Positions 14,545 through 21,254 of a stretch of DNA of 33,964 nt are shown here, one piece after another. The translations under genes and the position numbers were made by a program. Position 1 is the stretch's first letter. Each line of letters opens with the position of its first letter. The notes under the pieces are model-generated. The model saw nothing but the letters and a program-made list of their open reading frames with translations, was not told the DNA's origin and ran no database searches. This DNA is from UBA2428 sp002343545 (GTDB lineage Bacteria > Bdellovibrionota > UBA2428). The stretch spans positions 1-33,964 of the forward strand of contig CALFZE010000044.1 of the NCBI GenBank assembly GCA_937952285.1. Reading direction: 5' to 3'.

Positions 14545-14925
14545 TCAGATCAAGAAAAGGGCGCCGATCGCGAGCATGCCGACGAACCAGACGGCGGAGC
14601 GGAGCGTGGCCCGATCGGCCAGATAGCAGGCGACGTAGGCCAAGCGGCTCGCCACGTAGGTGAGCGCGAGGGCGGCGGCGTGATCGGGGTTCGCGCCCTT
14701 GACGTGCGCGATGAGCACGGCCGCCGCGAAGGCCGGAAAGCTCTCGAAGCCGTTCTGGTGCGCGGCGATCGCGCGACGCCCCCATCCGCTCAGCTTGGCC
14801 TGCTGATCGCGGCCGTGGTGGTTGTCGTAGCCGCCCGGCAGGCGCTTGAGCGCGAAGACCGCCGGCAGCTTGGAGAGGTAGATCAAAACGAAGGCGGCCA
14901 GGACGCAGTAGAAAGGAATCGTCAT
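14545..14925 (-). CDS. MAPEG family membrane protein
   Basis: The 126-aa product has four membrane segments, as expected for MAPEG proteins. The conserved cytosolic loop and second helix are clear: RRAIAAHQNGFESFPAFAAA, with the N-x-x-E motif. Family members include microsomal glutathione transferases and leukotriene synthase; bacterial members are mostly uncharacterised and may act on lipophilic electrophiles. It converges on the EEP gene (16 nt between stops). A weak ribosome binding site precedes the ATG at 14925. Confidence 0.85.
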   Translation of the reverse strand: MTIPFYCVLAAFVLIYLSKLPAVFALKRLPGGYDNHHGRDQQAKLSGWGRRAIAAHQNGFESFPAFAAAVLIAHVKGANPDHAAALALTYVASRLAYVACYLADRATLRSAVWFVGMLAIGALFLI

Positions 14926-14976
14926 GGCGACGGGTCTAGTCCCTCGCGCGGCGCGGGGCTAGTCGCCTCTGGATCC

Positions 14977-15726
14977 TTAGTTGCCGGGCGCCACGTTCTC
15001 GTCGATCGGCTCGAGGCCGGTGCGGTGGGTCTCCTTGGGCGACCAGGCGAAAACGTGCACGTCGGTGTGGACGTCCCGGTTAAAGCTTTCCCAGCTCGGC
15101 GTCTTCACGGCGACGGCCATGACTCCCGCCGTGGGATTGAACGCTTCGTCGGAGCCGGCGAACTGCATGAAGGCGGCCATCGTGGATTTGCCGTGCCCGA
15201 CGTAGACGACGTGCCGAACGTCGTTGCTCTGGCCGTTGAGAATCCGCTGGAAGATCGCCGATCTCACGTCCTCGACGTAGTAAAGATCGCGGTCGACGAC
15301 CAAGGTCTTCGAGGCGGCGTCGAGGCCGTTGAAGATCGCGGTGCCGGTTTCGCGGACGCGGGTCGCGTTGGACACGAGCACGACGGTCTTGCCGAAGCTG
15401 AACTCGGCCAGCGTGTCGGCCAGGCGGCCCACGTACTTCTTGCCGCGCTTGTCGAGCTCACGCGCGCGATCCAGCGGGTTGACCATCGGCTTGCCGGTGG
15501 CCGCGTCGAGGATCTTTTCTTTGCCGGCCTGCTCGGCGTGGCCATGGCGCACGAAGAAGAGGACTTTGTACGATGGATCGTCGAGGTAGGTCTTCAGGCT
15601 AGAGATCTTCGCGTGGAGCTTCCCCGGGAAAAGTCTTTGCAGCAAGACCAGGCAGGGGTCCGTTGCCGCGAGAGCGGGCAGGGCACCGAGCGCCAGGGCG
15701 AACGCGATATGACGGTAAAGCCTCAT
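14977..15726 (-). CDS. Exported histidine phosphatase superfamily protein
   Basis: The 249-aa product has a signal peptide ending ALA near residue 20. The phosphohistidine motif is FFVRHGHAE (R60-H61-G62), followed by LVSNATRVRETGTAIF with the second Arg, and VYVGHGKST with the second His. This is a branch-1 histidine phosphatase, most like SixA or phosphoglycerate-mutase-like phosphatases, but periplasmic. The substrate is unknown. AAGGAAGG lies just before the ATG at 15726. It stands alone, 51 nt from the MAPEG gene on the same strand. Confidence 0.85.
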   Translation of the reverse strand: MRLYRHIAFALALGALPALAATDPCLVLLQRLFPGKLHAKISSLKTYLDDPSYKVLFFVRHGHAEQAGKEKILDAATGKPMVNPLDRARELDKRGKKYVGRLADTLAEFSFGKTVVLVSNATRVRETGTAIFNGLDAASKTLVVDRDLYYVEDVRSAIFQRILNGQSNDVRHVVYVGHGKSTMAAFMQFAGSDEAFNPTAGVMAVAVKTPSWESFNRDVHTDVHVFAWSPKETHRTGLEPIDENVAPGN

Positions 15727-15781
15727 GCCTTCCTTTCGGCCCTTTCTAAGGCTTCCTTGAGGGTCGGGGCGCCGCTGCCTT

Positions 15782-15978
15782 TCAACGATCTTCGGCTTCG
15801 CAACCCTGGAACTTGGAGTTCAGGCCGCCCAGGCTGTTCTTGTCCTCGGCGCAGGCCTTCGCGGCCTTGTGCGTGGCGACCACGGGGAGGCCCGTCGGGC
15901 GGTAGAGCTCGCTCGTGAAAGGGTGCGGATTTTGCAGCAACAGCGCTCGAACTTCGCGTCTTCGGCGGTTTTGCGCAC
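15782..15978 (-). pseudogene. Possible degraded small ORF downstream of the TetR gene
   Basis: In one frame the last 47 codons look coding (NPHPFTSELYRPTGLPVV, then THKAAKACAEDKN, stop at 15782). In a neighbouring frame a GTG at 15978 gives RKTAEDAKFERCCCKI. Joining them needs a one-base shift near the AAAA at about 15935. The combination suggests a short Cys-containing protein broken by a frameshift, or chance. No family is recognised. Apart from this and the palindrome at 15986, the stretch 15,727-15,995 holds nothing evident. Confidence 0.25.
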
Positions 15979-15985
15979 GACTCGA

Positions 15986-15999
15986 TTGACCTAGGTCAA
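15986..15999. promoter_or_regulatory. FNR/CRP-family-type palindrome
   Basis: TTGACCTAGGTCAA is a perfect 14-bp palindrome matching the TTGAC-N4-GTCAA form of FNR/Dnr-type boxes, which respond to oxygen or nitric oxide. It overlaps the stop codon of the TetR gene and lies upstream of the degraded small ORF and the histidine phosphatase on the minus strand. The match is visible; which gene it controls is not. Confidence 0.45.
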
Positions 16000-16577
16000 G
16001 GCGCGGAACTTGAGTCGTCCCGGAGCAGCGCGAGCTCGAGGCCTTTGCGGGCCGCGCTCCAGTGCGCGGGAGTGACCTCAAAAACTCCGCGCGCCGCGCT
16101 CTTGAAGAGATAGACGAGGCTGCCGAACGCGAGCGAGATGAGGACGTCCGGGGGCCCGGCGCGAAAGGCCTTCGCCCGCTGGCCCGCCTTCACGAAGTCG
16201 CGCGTGAGCTCGAGGATCTCGGCTTCGACCTGAAGCGCGGCCTTCGAGAGGTAGGGCTCGTGGTGATGCGCTTCCATGAAGAGAAAGGCCTTGGGCTCCT
16301 CGCGGGCAAAGCCGACGCAAGCTTCCCAGATCCGCCCGAAGTTCTCGCGGTGATCGAGCGCGGGGTCGATGGCTTCGCGCAGGCGCGCGAGGAAGCGTCG
16401 CTTCGTCTCGACGTAGAGCTCGTTCACGAGGGCTTCCTTGTTGCGGAAGTGGACGTAGAGCCCGCCGGTCGCGATGCCGGCCTTGCGCGCGAGCTCCGGG
16501 ATCGAGCAGCCGTGGAAGCCCGATTCCGAGAACACGTTCAGGGCGGCCTGGAGGATCTTCTCGCGTTTTCCTTGCAT
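15996..16577 (-). CDS. TetR/AcrR-family transcriptional repressor
   Basis: The 193-aa product has an N-terminal TetR helix-turn-helix: REKILQAALNVFSESGFHG, CSIPELARKAGIATGGLYVH and FRNKEALVNEL. The C-terminal ligand domain is Ala/Leu-rich and contains FMEAHHHEPYL. The gene follows the SDR gene after 10 nt on the same strand, so both are one operon. It probably represses that operon through the palindrome at 17,401-17,420. The inducer is unknown, perhaps a substrate or product of the SDR or an acyl compound. Confidence 0.88.
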   Translation of the reverse strand: MQGKREKILQAALNVFSESGFHGCSIPELARKAGIATGGLYVHFRNKEALVNELYVETKRRFLARLREAIDPALDHRENFGRIWEACVGFAREEPKAFLFMEAHHHEPYLSKAALQVEAEILELTRDFVKAGQRAKAFRAGPPDVLISLAFGSLVYLFKSAARGVFEVTPAHWSAARKGLELALLRDDSSSAP

Positions 16578-16587
16578 TCCGACTCCT

Positions 16588-17391
16588 TCAGTCGCGGGGG
16601 GTGATGGCCAAGCGGGACACCTTCGTCACGCAATCCCGGGGCAGGAAGCGCACGGAAAGCGCCATCGCCGCGTGGAGCGCCCCGGGGATCTTGACCCGAC
16701 GACCGCGTTCGAGGGCGCGCACCCCCGCGGCGGCGACTTCGGGGGCCGTCGAAACGAGCCCCTTGCGGAAGATCGTAACGGCCTTCATGTCCGCCGTCGA
16801 TTGGAAGTTCGTCGCGGTCGCGCCGGGGCAGAGCGCGGTGACCCGCACGCCGCGGGGGGCGAGTTCCTCGGCGAGGGCTTCCGTGAAGGACAGCACGTAG
16901 GCCTTGCTCGCGTAGTAGGTCGACATGAGCGGCCCCGGTTGGAAGGCCGCCGTCGAAGCGACGTTCAGGATTTCGCCTTTGCCGCGCGCGACCATCGCCG
17001 GCGCGTAGAGCCGGCAAAGTTCGGTGAGGGTAAGCATGTTGAGCCGCAGCATGGCGCGGTCTCGCTCGGCGTCGAGGCCGAGGAACTCGCCGTGGAGGCC
17101 GACGCCGGCGTTGTTCACGAGCGTTTCGACGTGCCAACCGGATTGGCGGGTGCGCTCGAAGAGGGCGAGGGCCGCGTCGGTCGTCGAGAGATCGAGCGCG
17201 ATGGTCTCGAGACGCGCGCCGGTGGGGGCCAGCTCGCGGCGGAGTTCGTCGAGGGCCGCTTGGCCGCGGGCCACGAGCACGAGGGCCCGCCCGCGGGCGG
17301 CGTAGAGGCGGGCGAACTCGCGGCCGATGCCTTGGGTCGCGCCCGTGATGAGAGTGAAGGAGGGGGTGGTGTCGGGAGTGGGGTTCTTCAT
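16588..17391 (-). CDS. Short-chain dehydrogenase/reductase (SDR), classical type
   Basis: From the ATG at 17391 the product is 267 aa. TGATQGIG (residues 16-23) is the Rossmann cofactor-binding motif, followed by LVNNAGVG and the catalytic S/YxxxK set (NVASTAAF, STYYASKAY). The position of Arg in LVLVARGQ suggests NADP(H). An ATG at 17412 would lie inside the operator palindrome, so 17391 is preferred. It belongs to the broad 'NAD(P)-binding SDR' group that oxidises or reduces lipid or keto substrates. It is co-transcribed with the TetR gene downstream. Confidence 0.88.
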   Translation of the reverse strand: MKNPTPDTTPSFTLITGATQGIGREFARLYAARGRALVLVARGQAALDELRRELAPTGARLETIALDLSTTDAALALFERTRQSGWHVETLVNNAGVGLHGEFLGLDAERDRAMLRLNMLTLTELCRLYAPAMVARGKGEILNVASTAAFQPGPLMSTYYASKAYVLSFTEALAEELAPRGVRVTALCPGATATNFQSTADMKAVTIFRKGLVSTAPEVAAAGVRALERGRRVKIPGALHAAMALSVRFLPRDCVTKVSRLAITPRD

Positions 17392-17400
17392 GGCACCAAT

Positions 17401-17420
17401 ATGAATGAACATTCATTCAT
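17401..17420. promoter_or_regulatory. TetR operator upstream of the SDR-TetR operon
   Basis: ATGAATGAA and TTCATTCAT are perfect 9-bp arms around CA, starting 9 nt upstream of the SDR start codon. The TGAATGA...TCATTCA form is typical for TetR-family operators, and the TetR gene is in the same operon, so autoregulation is very likely. Confidence 0.75.
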
Positions 17421-17426
17421 AATCAA

Positions 17427-17774
17427 TCACGCGAACGGACGAATCGGGCGCTTTTTCGTCAAAGGGGCGGGGGCCCGACGTTCAGGGATTCTAGCCCAAT
17501 CCCGCCCCCAGGGCTTTGTAGCCGAAGGCCGCGGGCACGCCGAGAAGAACAGGACGTCGATCGACAAGAAGGCTTCCCAGAAGCCGCCTTCGCTCCGGTA
17601 GCCCAACGTTTCGAGGCGAAAGTCGTGGAAGACGCGACCCGCGTCGGCGCCGAGGTCACCCCGCAGCCCGGCGACGCCCGTCGCGTAGTGCAGACCGAAG
17701 GCGCGGCCGGACTCGGCGCGGGCGGGCCGCCCGGCGAGAAGCAGGAGGCCGAGCACGAGAAGTCGCTTCGTCAT
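17427..17774 (-). CDS. Small exported hypothetical protein downstream of the histidine kinase
   Basis: The 115-aa product has a signal peptide (LLVLGLLLLAGRPARAES). The middle reads GLHYATGVAGLRGDLGADAG and FHDFRLETLGYRSEGGFWEA, consistent with a small beta-rich or barrel-like protein. After FLSIDVLFFSA the sequence turns basic and Pro-rich. In the neighbouring frame the end would read RARGLRLQSPGGGIGLESLN, stop at 17459, which looks more natural, so a one-base shift near 17540 is possible. It starts 7 nt after the histidine kinase stop and probably shares its transcript. The function is unknown. Confidence 0.5.
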   Translation of the reverse strand: MTKRLLVLGLLLLAGRPARAESGRAFGLHYATGVAGLRGDLGADAGRVFHDFRLETLGYRSEGGFWEAFLSIDVLFFSACPRPSATKPWGRDWARIPERRAPAPLTKKRPIRPFA

Positions 17775-17781
17775 GCGTCGA

Positions 17782-19104
17782 TCATCCCGGGAGCACGGCC
17801 GGGGCCGTAGGGGAATCCTCGCGGGGTAGGGTCACGGTGAAAGTCGAGCCGCGCCCGCTTTCGCTCTCGAGGCCGATCGTGCCGCCGTGTTGCTCGACCA
17901 GGCTGCTCGCGATGTAGAGGCCCAGCCCGAGACCCGAAATGCTACGGTCGTTCGAAGCGCGCTCGAAACGACGGAAGACGCGCGCCTGATCTTCGGCCGC
18001 GATCCCGTCGCCGCGGTCCTCGACGCGCAGGCGAGCTTCGCGTGCGTCCGCGGAGACGACGATGCGCACGGGCCGGCCGGCGGCGTACTTGATGCAATTC
18101 GTGAGGAGATTCACCAAGACCTGCTCGATGCGGTAGGGATCCCAGTGGCCTTCGACCGCTTCGTCGGCTTCGAGCGTGACTTCGCACCCCGCGCGCGTGA
18201 ACTCGGGCAGGAAGCGATCGACGGTCGCGCGGGTCAGCGTGGCCAGATCCACGCGCTCGCTCTGCAGGCTCAGATTGCCGCCCTGGATACGCGAGATGTC
18301 CAGCATGTCGTCGACCGTGCGCGAGATGCGCGCGAGCTGCGTCGCGGTGACTTCGAAGAAGCGCCGGGTCCGCTCGGGCGTCGGCCCGGCCTCGCCGTCC
18401 TGGAAGGAGCGCAAGCCGATCTGCGCGTGGAGCTTGAGCGAAGTGAGCGGCGTCTTGAGCTCGTGGCTGCAGACCGAAAGGAAGGCATCGCGCGCCTCGT
18501 TCGTCTTTTCGAGCTCGGCGGTTTGTTCGGCCATGGAGCGCATCTCGCGCACGCTCTGCGAAATCGCGAGGCAAAGGAAGACGTCCTCGAAGATGACCCA
18601 ACCCGTATGCTCGAGCCAGCGCCAGCTTCCGGGGCTAAGCGAGCCGTAGACGGACTGGGGCCAATAAAGCCCGCGCAGAAAGTGATCCGCGGCGACGATC
18701 GCCGACGCCGTGATGAGCACGCGCCAATCGCGGTAGAAGCTCAAGAACGCGAGCGATCCGAAGATATGGAAGTGCGTCTCGATGCGCCCGCCCGAAAGGT
18801 GGATGAGCAACGCCGACATGAGCATCTGGCCGACGGCGATCGTGTGGCGGGTGACTTGCCGGCCGGGGTTGAGCAGCCCGAATCCGATCGGCAACGCGAC
18901 GATGGGGCCCCCCAGGAAGACCGCGGCCCACACGTGGATGTGGGGTTCGCTGAGCTGCCCGTACCAGGTCGTGGGCGACAAGACGAGGGCGGCCGCGATG
19001 CCGGCGAGGTACTCGAACGCGAGCAAGTAGACGAAGAGGCGATCCGTGCGTTCGTAAATCGATCGCTGGTGCGCGCTCAGGAGCTCATCGGCGCGCGAAG
19101 ACAT
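17782..19104 (-). CDS. Membrane sensor histidine kinase
   Basis: The 440-aa product has about six membrane helices in residues 20-190, with the conserved HLSGGRIETHFHIFGSLAFL segment and YRDWRVL. This His-rich membrane sensor module is seen in several kinases and chemoreceptors. It is followed by a coiled-coil linker and a HisKA domain with FLSVCSHELKTPLTSLKLH (phosphorylated His). The HATPase_c domain has the N box (QVLVNLLTNCIKY), G1 (VEDRGDGI), F box (VFRRFERA) and G2 (GLGLGLYIASSLVEQHGG). No receiver domain or adjacent response regulator is seen. Its ATG overlaps the stop of the redoxin gene (TGATG), so a redox signal is a reasonable guess. Confidence 0.92.
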   Translation of the reverse strand: MSSRADELLSAHQRSIYERTDRLFVYLLAFEYLAGIAAALVLSPTTWYGQLSEPHIHVWAAVFLGGPIVALPIGFGLLNPGRQVTRHTIAVGQMLMSALLIHLSGGRIETHFHIFGSLAFLSFYRDWRVLITASAIVAADHFLRGLYWPQSVYGSLSPGSWRWLEHTGWVIFEDVFLCLAISQSVREMRSMAEQTAELEKTNEARDAFLSVCSHELKTPLTSLKLHAQIGLRSFQDGEAGPTPERTRRFFEVTATQLARISRTVDDMLDISRIQGGNLSLQSERVDLATLTRATVDRFLPEFTRAGCEVTLEADEAVEGHWDPYRIEQVLVNLLTNCIKYAAGRPVRIVVSADAREARLRVEDRGDGIAAEDQARVFRRFERASNDRSISGLGLGLYIASSLVEQHGGTIGLESESGRGSTFTVTLPREDSPTAPAVLPG

Positions 19105-19742
19105 CAGCGGCCCCTCGCGAGTGGAATCTCCGCGAAGGGCGGATCCGCGAAGAGCGCGCAGCCGAAAACGGGGCTGCGTGCGATCCCGGCCGAGCTCGTC
19201 TCCGGCGTCTCGCCGCGAACGGTGGCGACGGCGGCCTCCAGGCCCGCGTTATCCCCTTCGTGCCCGCGCGCGGCCGTGAGCCCGCCGCGGAAGCGCAGGC
19301 GCCCGTCGGCGTCGTAGACGAAAAAGAGACCCGAAGTGCGGGCGCCGAAACGCTTCGCGGCTTCGCCGCGCTCGTCGATGCGGAGTTGCACGCCCGAAAG
19401 TCTCGAAGCTTGGGCCCAAAGCGCGCCCCGGACTTCGGCGTCGCTCCACCCCGGGGGGCGGACGAAGACGGCGTGGACCGTGGGACGGATCTCGCCGGCG
19501 CGCGCGAGCCAGCGGTCGAGCTCGGCGAGGCTCGCCCGCGTGCAGGGGCATTTTGGGTGGGCAAAGAAAACGGCCGTCGGACGCGCCGCCTTCGTCGCGA
19601 GTTCCGTGCCGGCGGGCCAACGCGAGGCTTCGTGGCCGCCGCGCTGCGCGTAGCGCTCGAGTCACCAAAAGCCGGTCCCGACGGCGCCCGCCCACGCGAG
19701 CGCGACCAAACCAAGGCCGAGTCTTTGCAAACGTGCCGCCAC
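19104..19742 (-). pseudogene. RedB-like membrane-anchored redoxin interrupted by an in-frame TGA
   Basis: Reading from GTG 19742, one frame gives a hydrophobic anchor (RLQRLGLGLVALAWAGAVGT, then GFW), then TGA at 19662-19664. It continues without shift as LERYAQRGG...WPAGTELATKAARPTAVFFAHPKCPCTRASL. The thioredoxin-like core has the CPC motif and continues with SGLFFVYDADGRLRFRGGLT, GHEGDN and VFGCALF near the end. Anchor and domain fit together exactly, so TGA most simply replaces TGG (Trp) or another sense codon. The 3' end overlaps the histidine kinase start. Selenocysteine is unlikely because the TGA is not in the active site. It may be a recent nonsense mutation or a sequencing error. 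Confidence 0.7.
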
Positions 19743-19833
19743 GATCCGTAAAAATTAGCACAAGACTTTCGAAATGTGTGTCGCCCCGCCGGGAAGGCTT
19801 GATCGGGCCCGCGTTTACGGTTCTAAGCGGGGT

Positions 19834-20442
19834 ATGGAACTTGGAAACCAAAAGCAAAAACTCAGCCATATCATCGGCCGTCAGATCGGCGAATCGCTCC
19901 TCGAGCAAGGCCTGGAGCTCGATTTGGATATCCTCACCGCGACGATCCACGAGACCTTCGCGGGTCAGGCGCCGCGTCTGAGCCCGGAACAGATGCAAGC
20001 CACCATGATGGCCGCGCAACAGGAAATGCGGGCGCGCCAGGACGCGGAAGGCGCGGCGAACCGCAAGATCGGCGAAGACTTTCTCGCCGCGAACAAGATC
20101 AAACCCGACGTGACGACGACCCCCTCGGGTCTCCAATACCGTGTCGTTTTGGCCGGCACGGGCGCCACGCCCCGCGACGACGATAACGTCGTTTGCCACT
20201 ACCGCGGCACCTTCATCGACGGTACCGAGTTCGACAGCTCCTACAAGCGCGGCGAACCGGCGGAGTTTCCGGTGAACGGCGTCATCGCCGGCTGGACCGA
20301 GGCCCTCAAGACGATGAAGGTCGGCGAGAAGCGCCAACTCTTCATCCCGTCGGATCTTGCCTACGGCCCCCAAGGCCGTCCGAGCATCCCGGGTAACTCC
20401 GTGCTGCTCTTCGACATCGAGCTCCTCGAAATCACCCGCTAA
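19834..20442 (+). CDS. Cytosolic FKBP-type peptidyl-prolyl isomerase with FkpA-like N-terminal domain
   Basis: From the ATG at 19834 the product is 202 aa. Residues 1-90 form a helical dimerisation domain as in FkpA/Mip (QKLSHIIGRQIGESLLEQGL and MQATMMAAQQEMRARQ). Residues about 100-200 are the FKBP domain: TTPSGLQYRVV, VVCHYRGTFIDGTEFDSSY, GVIAGWTEALKTMKVGEK and LAYGPQGRPSIPGNSVLLFD. No signal peptide is present, unlike its paralogue at 23,487. It ends 1 nt before the convergent YbjQ-family stop codon. The role is protein folding (prolyl isomerisation). Confidence 0.9.
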   Translation: MELGNQKQKLSHIIGRQIGESLLEQGLELDLDILTATIHETFAGQAPRLSPEQMQATMMAAQQEMRARQDAEGAANRKIGEDFLAANKIKPDVTTTPSGLQYRVVLAGTGATPRDDDNVVCHYRGTFIDGTEFDSSYKRGEPAEFPVNGVIAGWTEALKTMKVGEKRQLFIPSDLAYGPQGRPSIPGNSVLLFDIELLEITR

Positions 20443-20443
20443 G

Positions 20444-20902
20444 CTAAGGCACAACTCCCTGCCGCTTCGCGCTCGGGTCGATACCGGATTTGAGCGCGGT
20501 GCCGTAGGCGAGGACTTCGACGCCCGAGCGGTCGATCGACGAGAACTCAAAGCGCAGGCCAACGATTTCGTTTGAACCCCAGTCGCGGGCTTGCGCTTGA
20601 ATCCGGAGCACGGCTTCGCGCCGCGCTCGATCCATGAGGACCTCGAGGTCCGTCACGCGACCGCCGAAAAAGCTCCGCACGCTCGCCATGAAGTTTTTGA
20701 AGTAGTCCGAGGCGATGACGACCGAGGCCGTCACGAGCTTAGCTTCGCTCGCGCCGAAGTCACTTCGGCTCTCGGTGCGCACGCGAAAGGCCCCGTGACG
20801 CCGCTCGCGCTCGTCCAGGCTGCGAAGGTGGGCCTTCTCGCGCGAGGAACCGAAAGCATAGCCCACGCCGAGGAGCCCGACGAACGCGAAGAGCTCGATC
20901 AT
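20444..20902 (-). CDS. YbjQ-family protein (putative heavy-metal-binding domain), membrane-anchored
   Basis: The 152-aa product has an N-terminal hydrophobic segment (ELFAFVGLLGVGYAFG) followed by a YbjQ/UPF0145 domain: VVIASDYFKNFMASVRSFFG, then RARREAVLRIQAQARDWGSNEIVGLRF and EVLAYGTAL. The family forms pentamers and is described as a putative metal-binding domain, with no proven activity. It starts in a 4-nt ATGA overlap with a second YbjQ-family gene, so the two are a translationally coupled tandem pair. Confidence 0.75.
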   Translation of the reverse strand: MIELFAFVGLLGVGYAFGSSREKAHLRSLDERERRHGAFRVRTESRSDFGASEAKLVTASVVIASDYFKNFMASVRSFFGGRVTDLEVLMDRARREAVLRIQAQARDWGSNEIVGLRFEFSSIDRSGVEVLAYGTALKSGIDPSAKRQGVVP

Positions 20903-21216
20903 CGCTCGACGACGACGGCGGTGCCGTACACGAAAACTTCGGCGGCGCCGGCCGCGACGTCGCTCGTGCCGTAGCGGACGTTGACGATCGCGTTGGCGCC
21001 TTGCGCTTCGGCCTGGGCCACCATGCGCTGGGTCGCTTCGGCCCGGCTTTCTTCCATGAGCTCGGTGTAGGCCTTGAGCTCGCCCCCCACGATGTTCTTG
21101 AGGCCGGCGAAAAGGTCGCGGCCGATGTGTTTGGAGCGCACGGTGCTGCCCGAGACGAGGCCTTTTTGCTCGCGGATCGGGTGACCGGGCACGCTTTCGA
21201 TGTTCGTTAGGATCAT
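20899..21216 (-). CDS. YbjQ-family protein (UPF0145)
   Basis: From ATG 21216 the product is 105 aa, the normal length for YbjQ. It reads MILTNIESVPGHPIREQKGL, then VSGSTVRSKHIGRDLFAGLK, YTELMEESRAEATQRM, and ANAIVNVRYGTSDV near the end. It is soluble, with no signal peptide. It overlaps the next gene, a membrane-anchored relative, by 4 nt. The pair may form mixed oligomers at the membrane, which is inference. Confidence 0.85.
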   Translation of the reverse strand: MILTNIESVPGHPIREQKGLVSGSTVRSKHIGRDLFAGLKNIVGGELKAYTELMEESRAEATQRMVAQAEAQGANAIVNVRYGTSDVAAGAAEVFVYGTAVVVER

Positions 21217-21254
21217 GACGGAGATCCTATCCGTACCGGGCGCTTGTCGCCAGT

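Noticed and set aside
12962..14626. 554-codon plus-strand ORF and a 462-codon minus-strand ORF over the EEP gene
   Set aside because: The EEP frame holds all catalytic motifs in order; these are shadows in GC-rich DNA.
17887..19317. 476-codon plus-strand ORF antisense to the histidine kinase
   Set aside because: The kinase H, N, G1, F and G2 boxes are on the minus strand.
19662..19664. Selenocysteine codon
   Set aside because: The TGA lies just after the membrane anchor, far from the CPC redox motif, and the fitting residue there is hydrophobic or Trp.
19085..19714. 209-codon minus-strand ORF overlapping the redoxin gene in a different frame
   Set aside because: It is Arg/Ser/Pro-rich without motifs, while the neighbouring frame carries the redoxin with CPC and FRGGLT.
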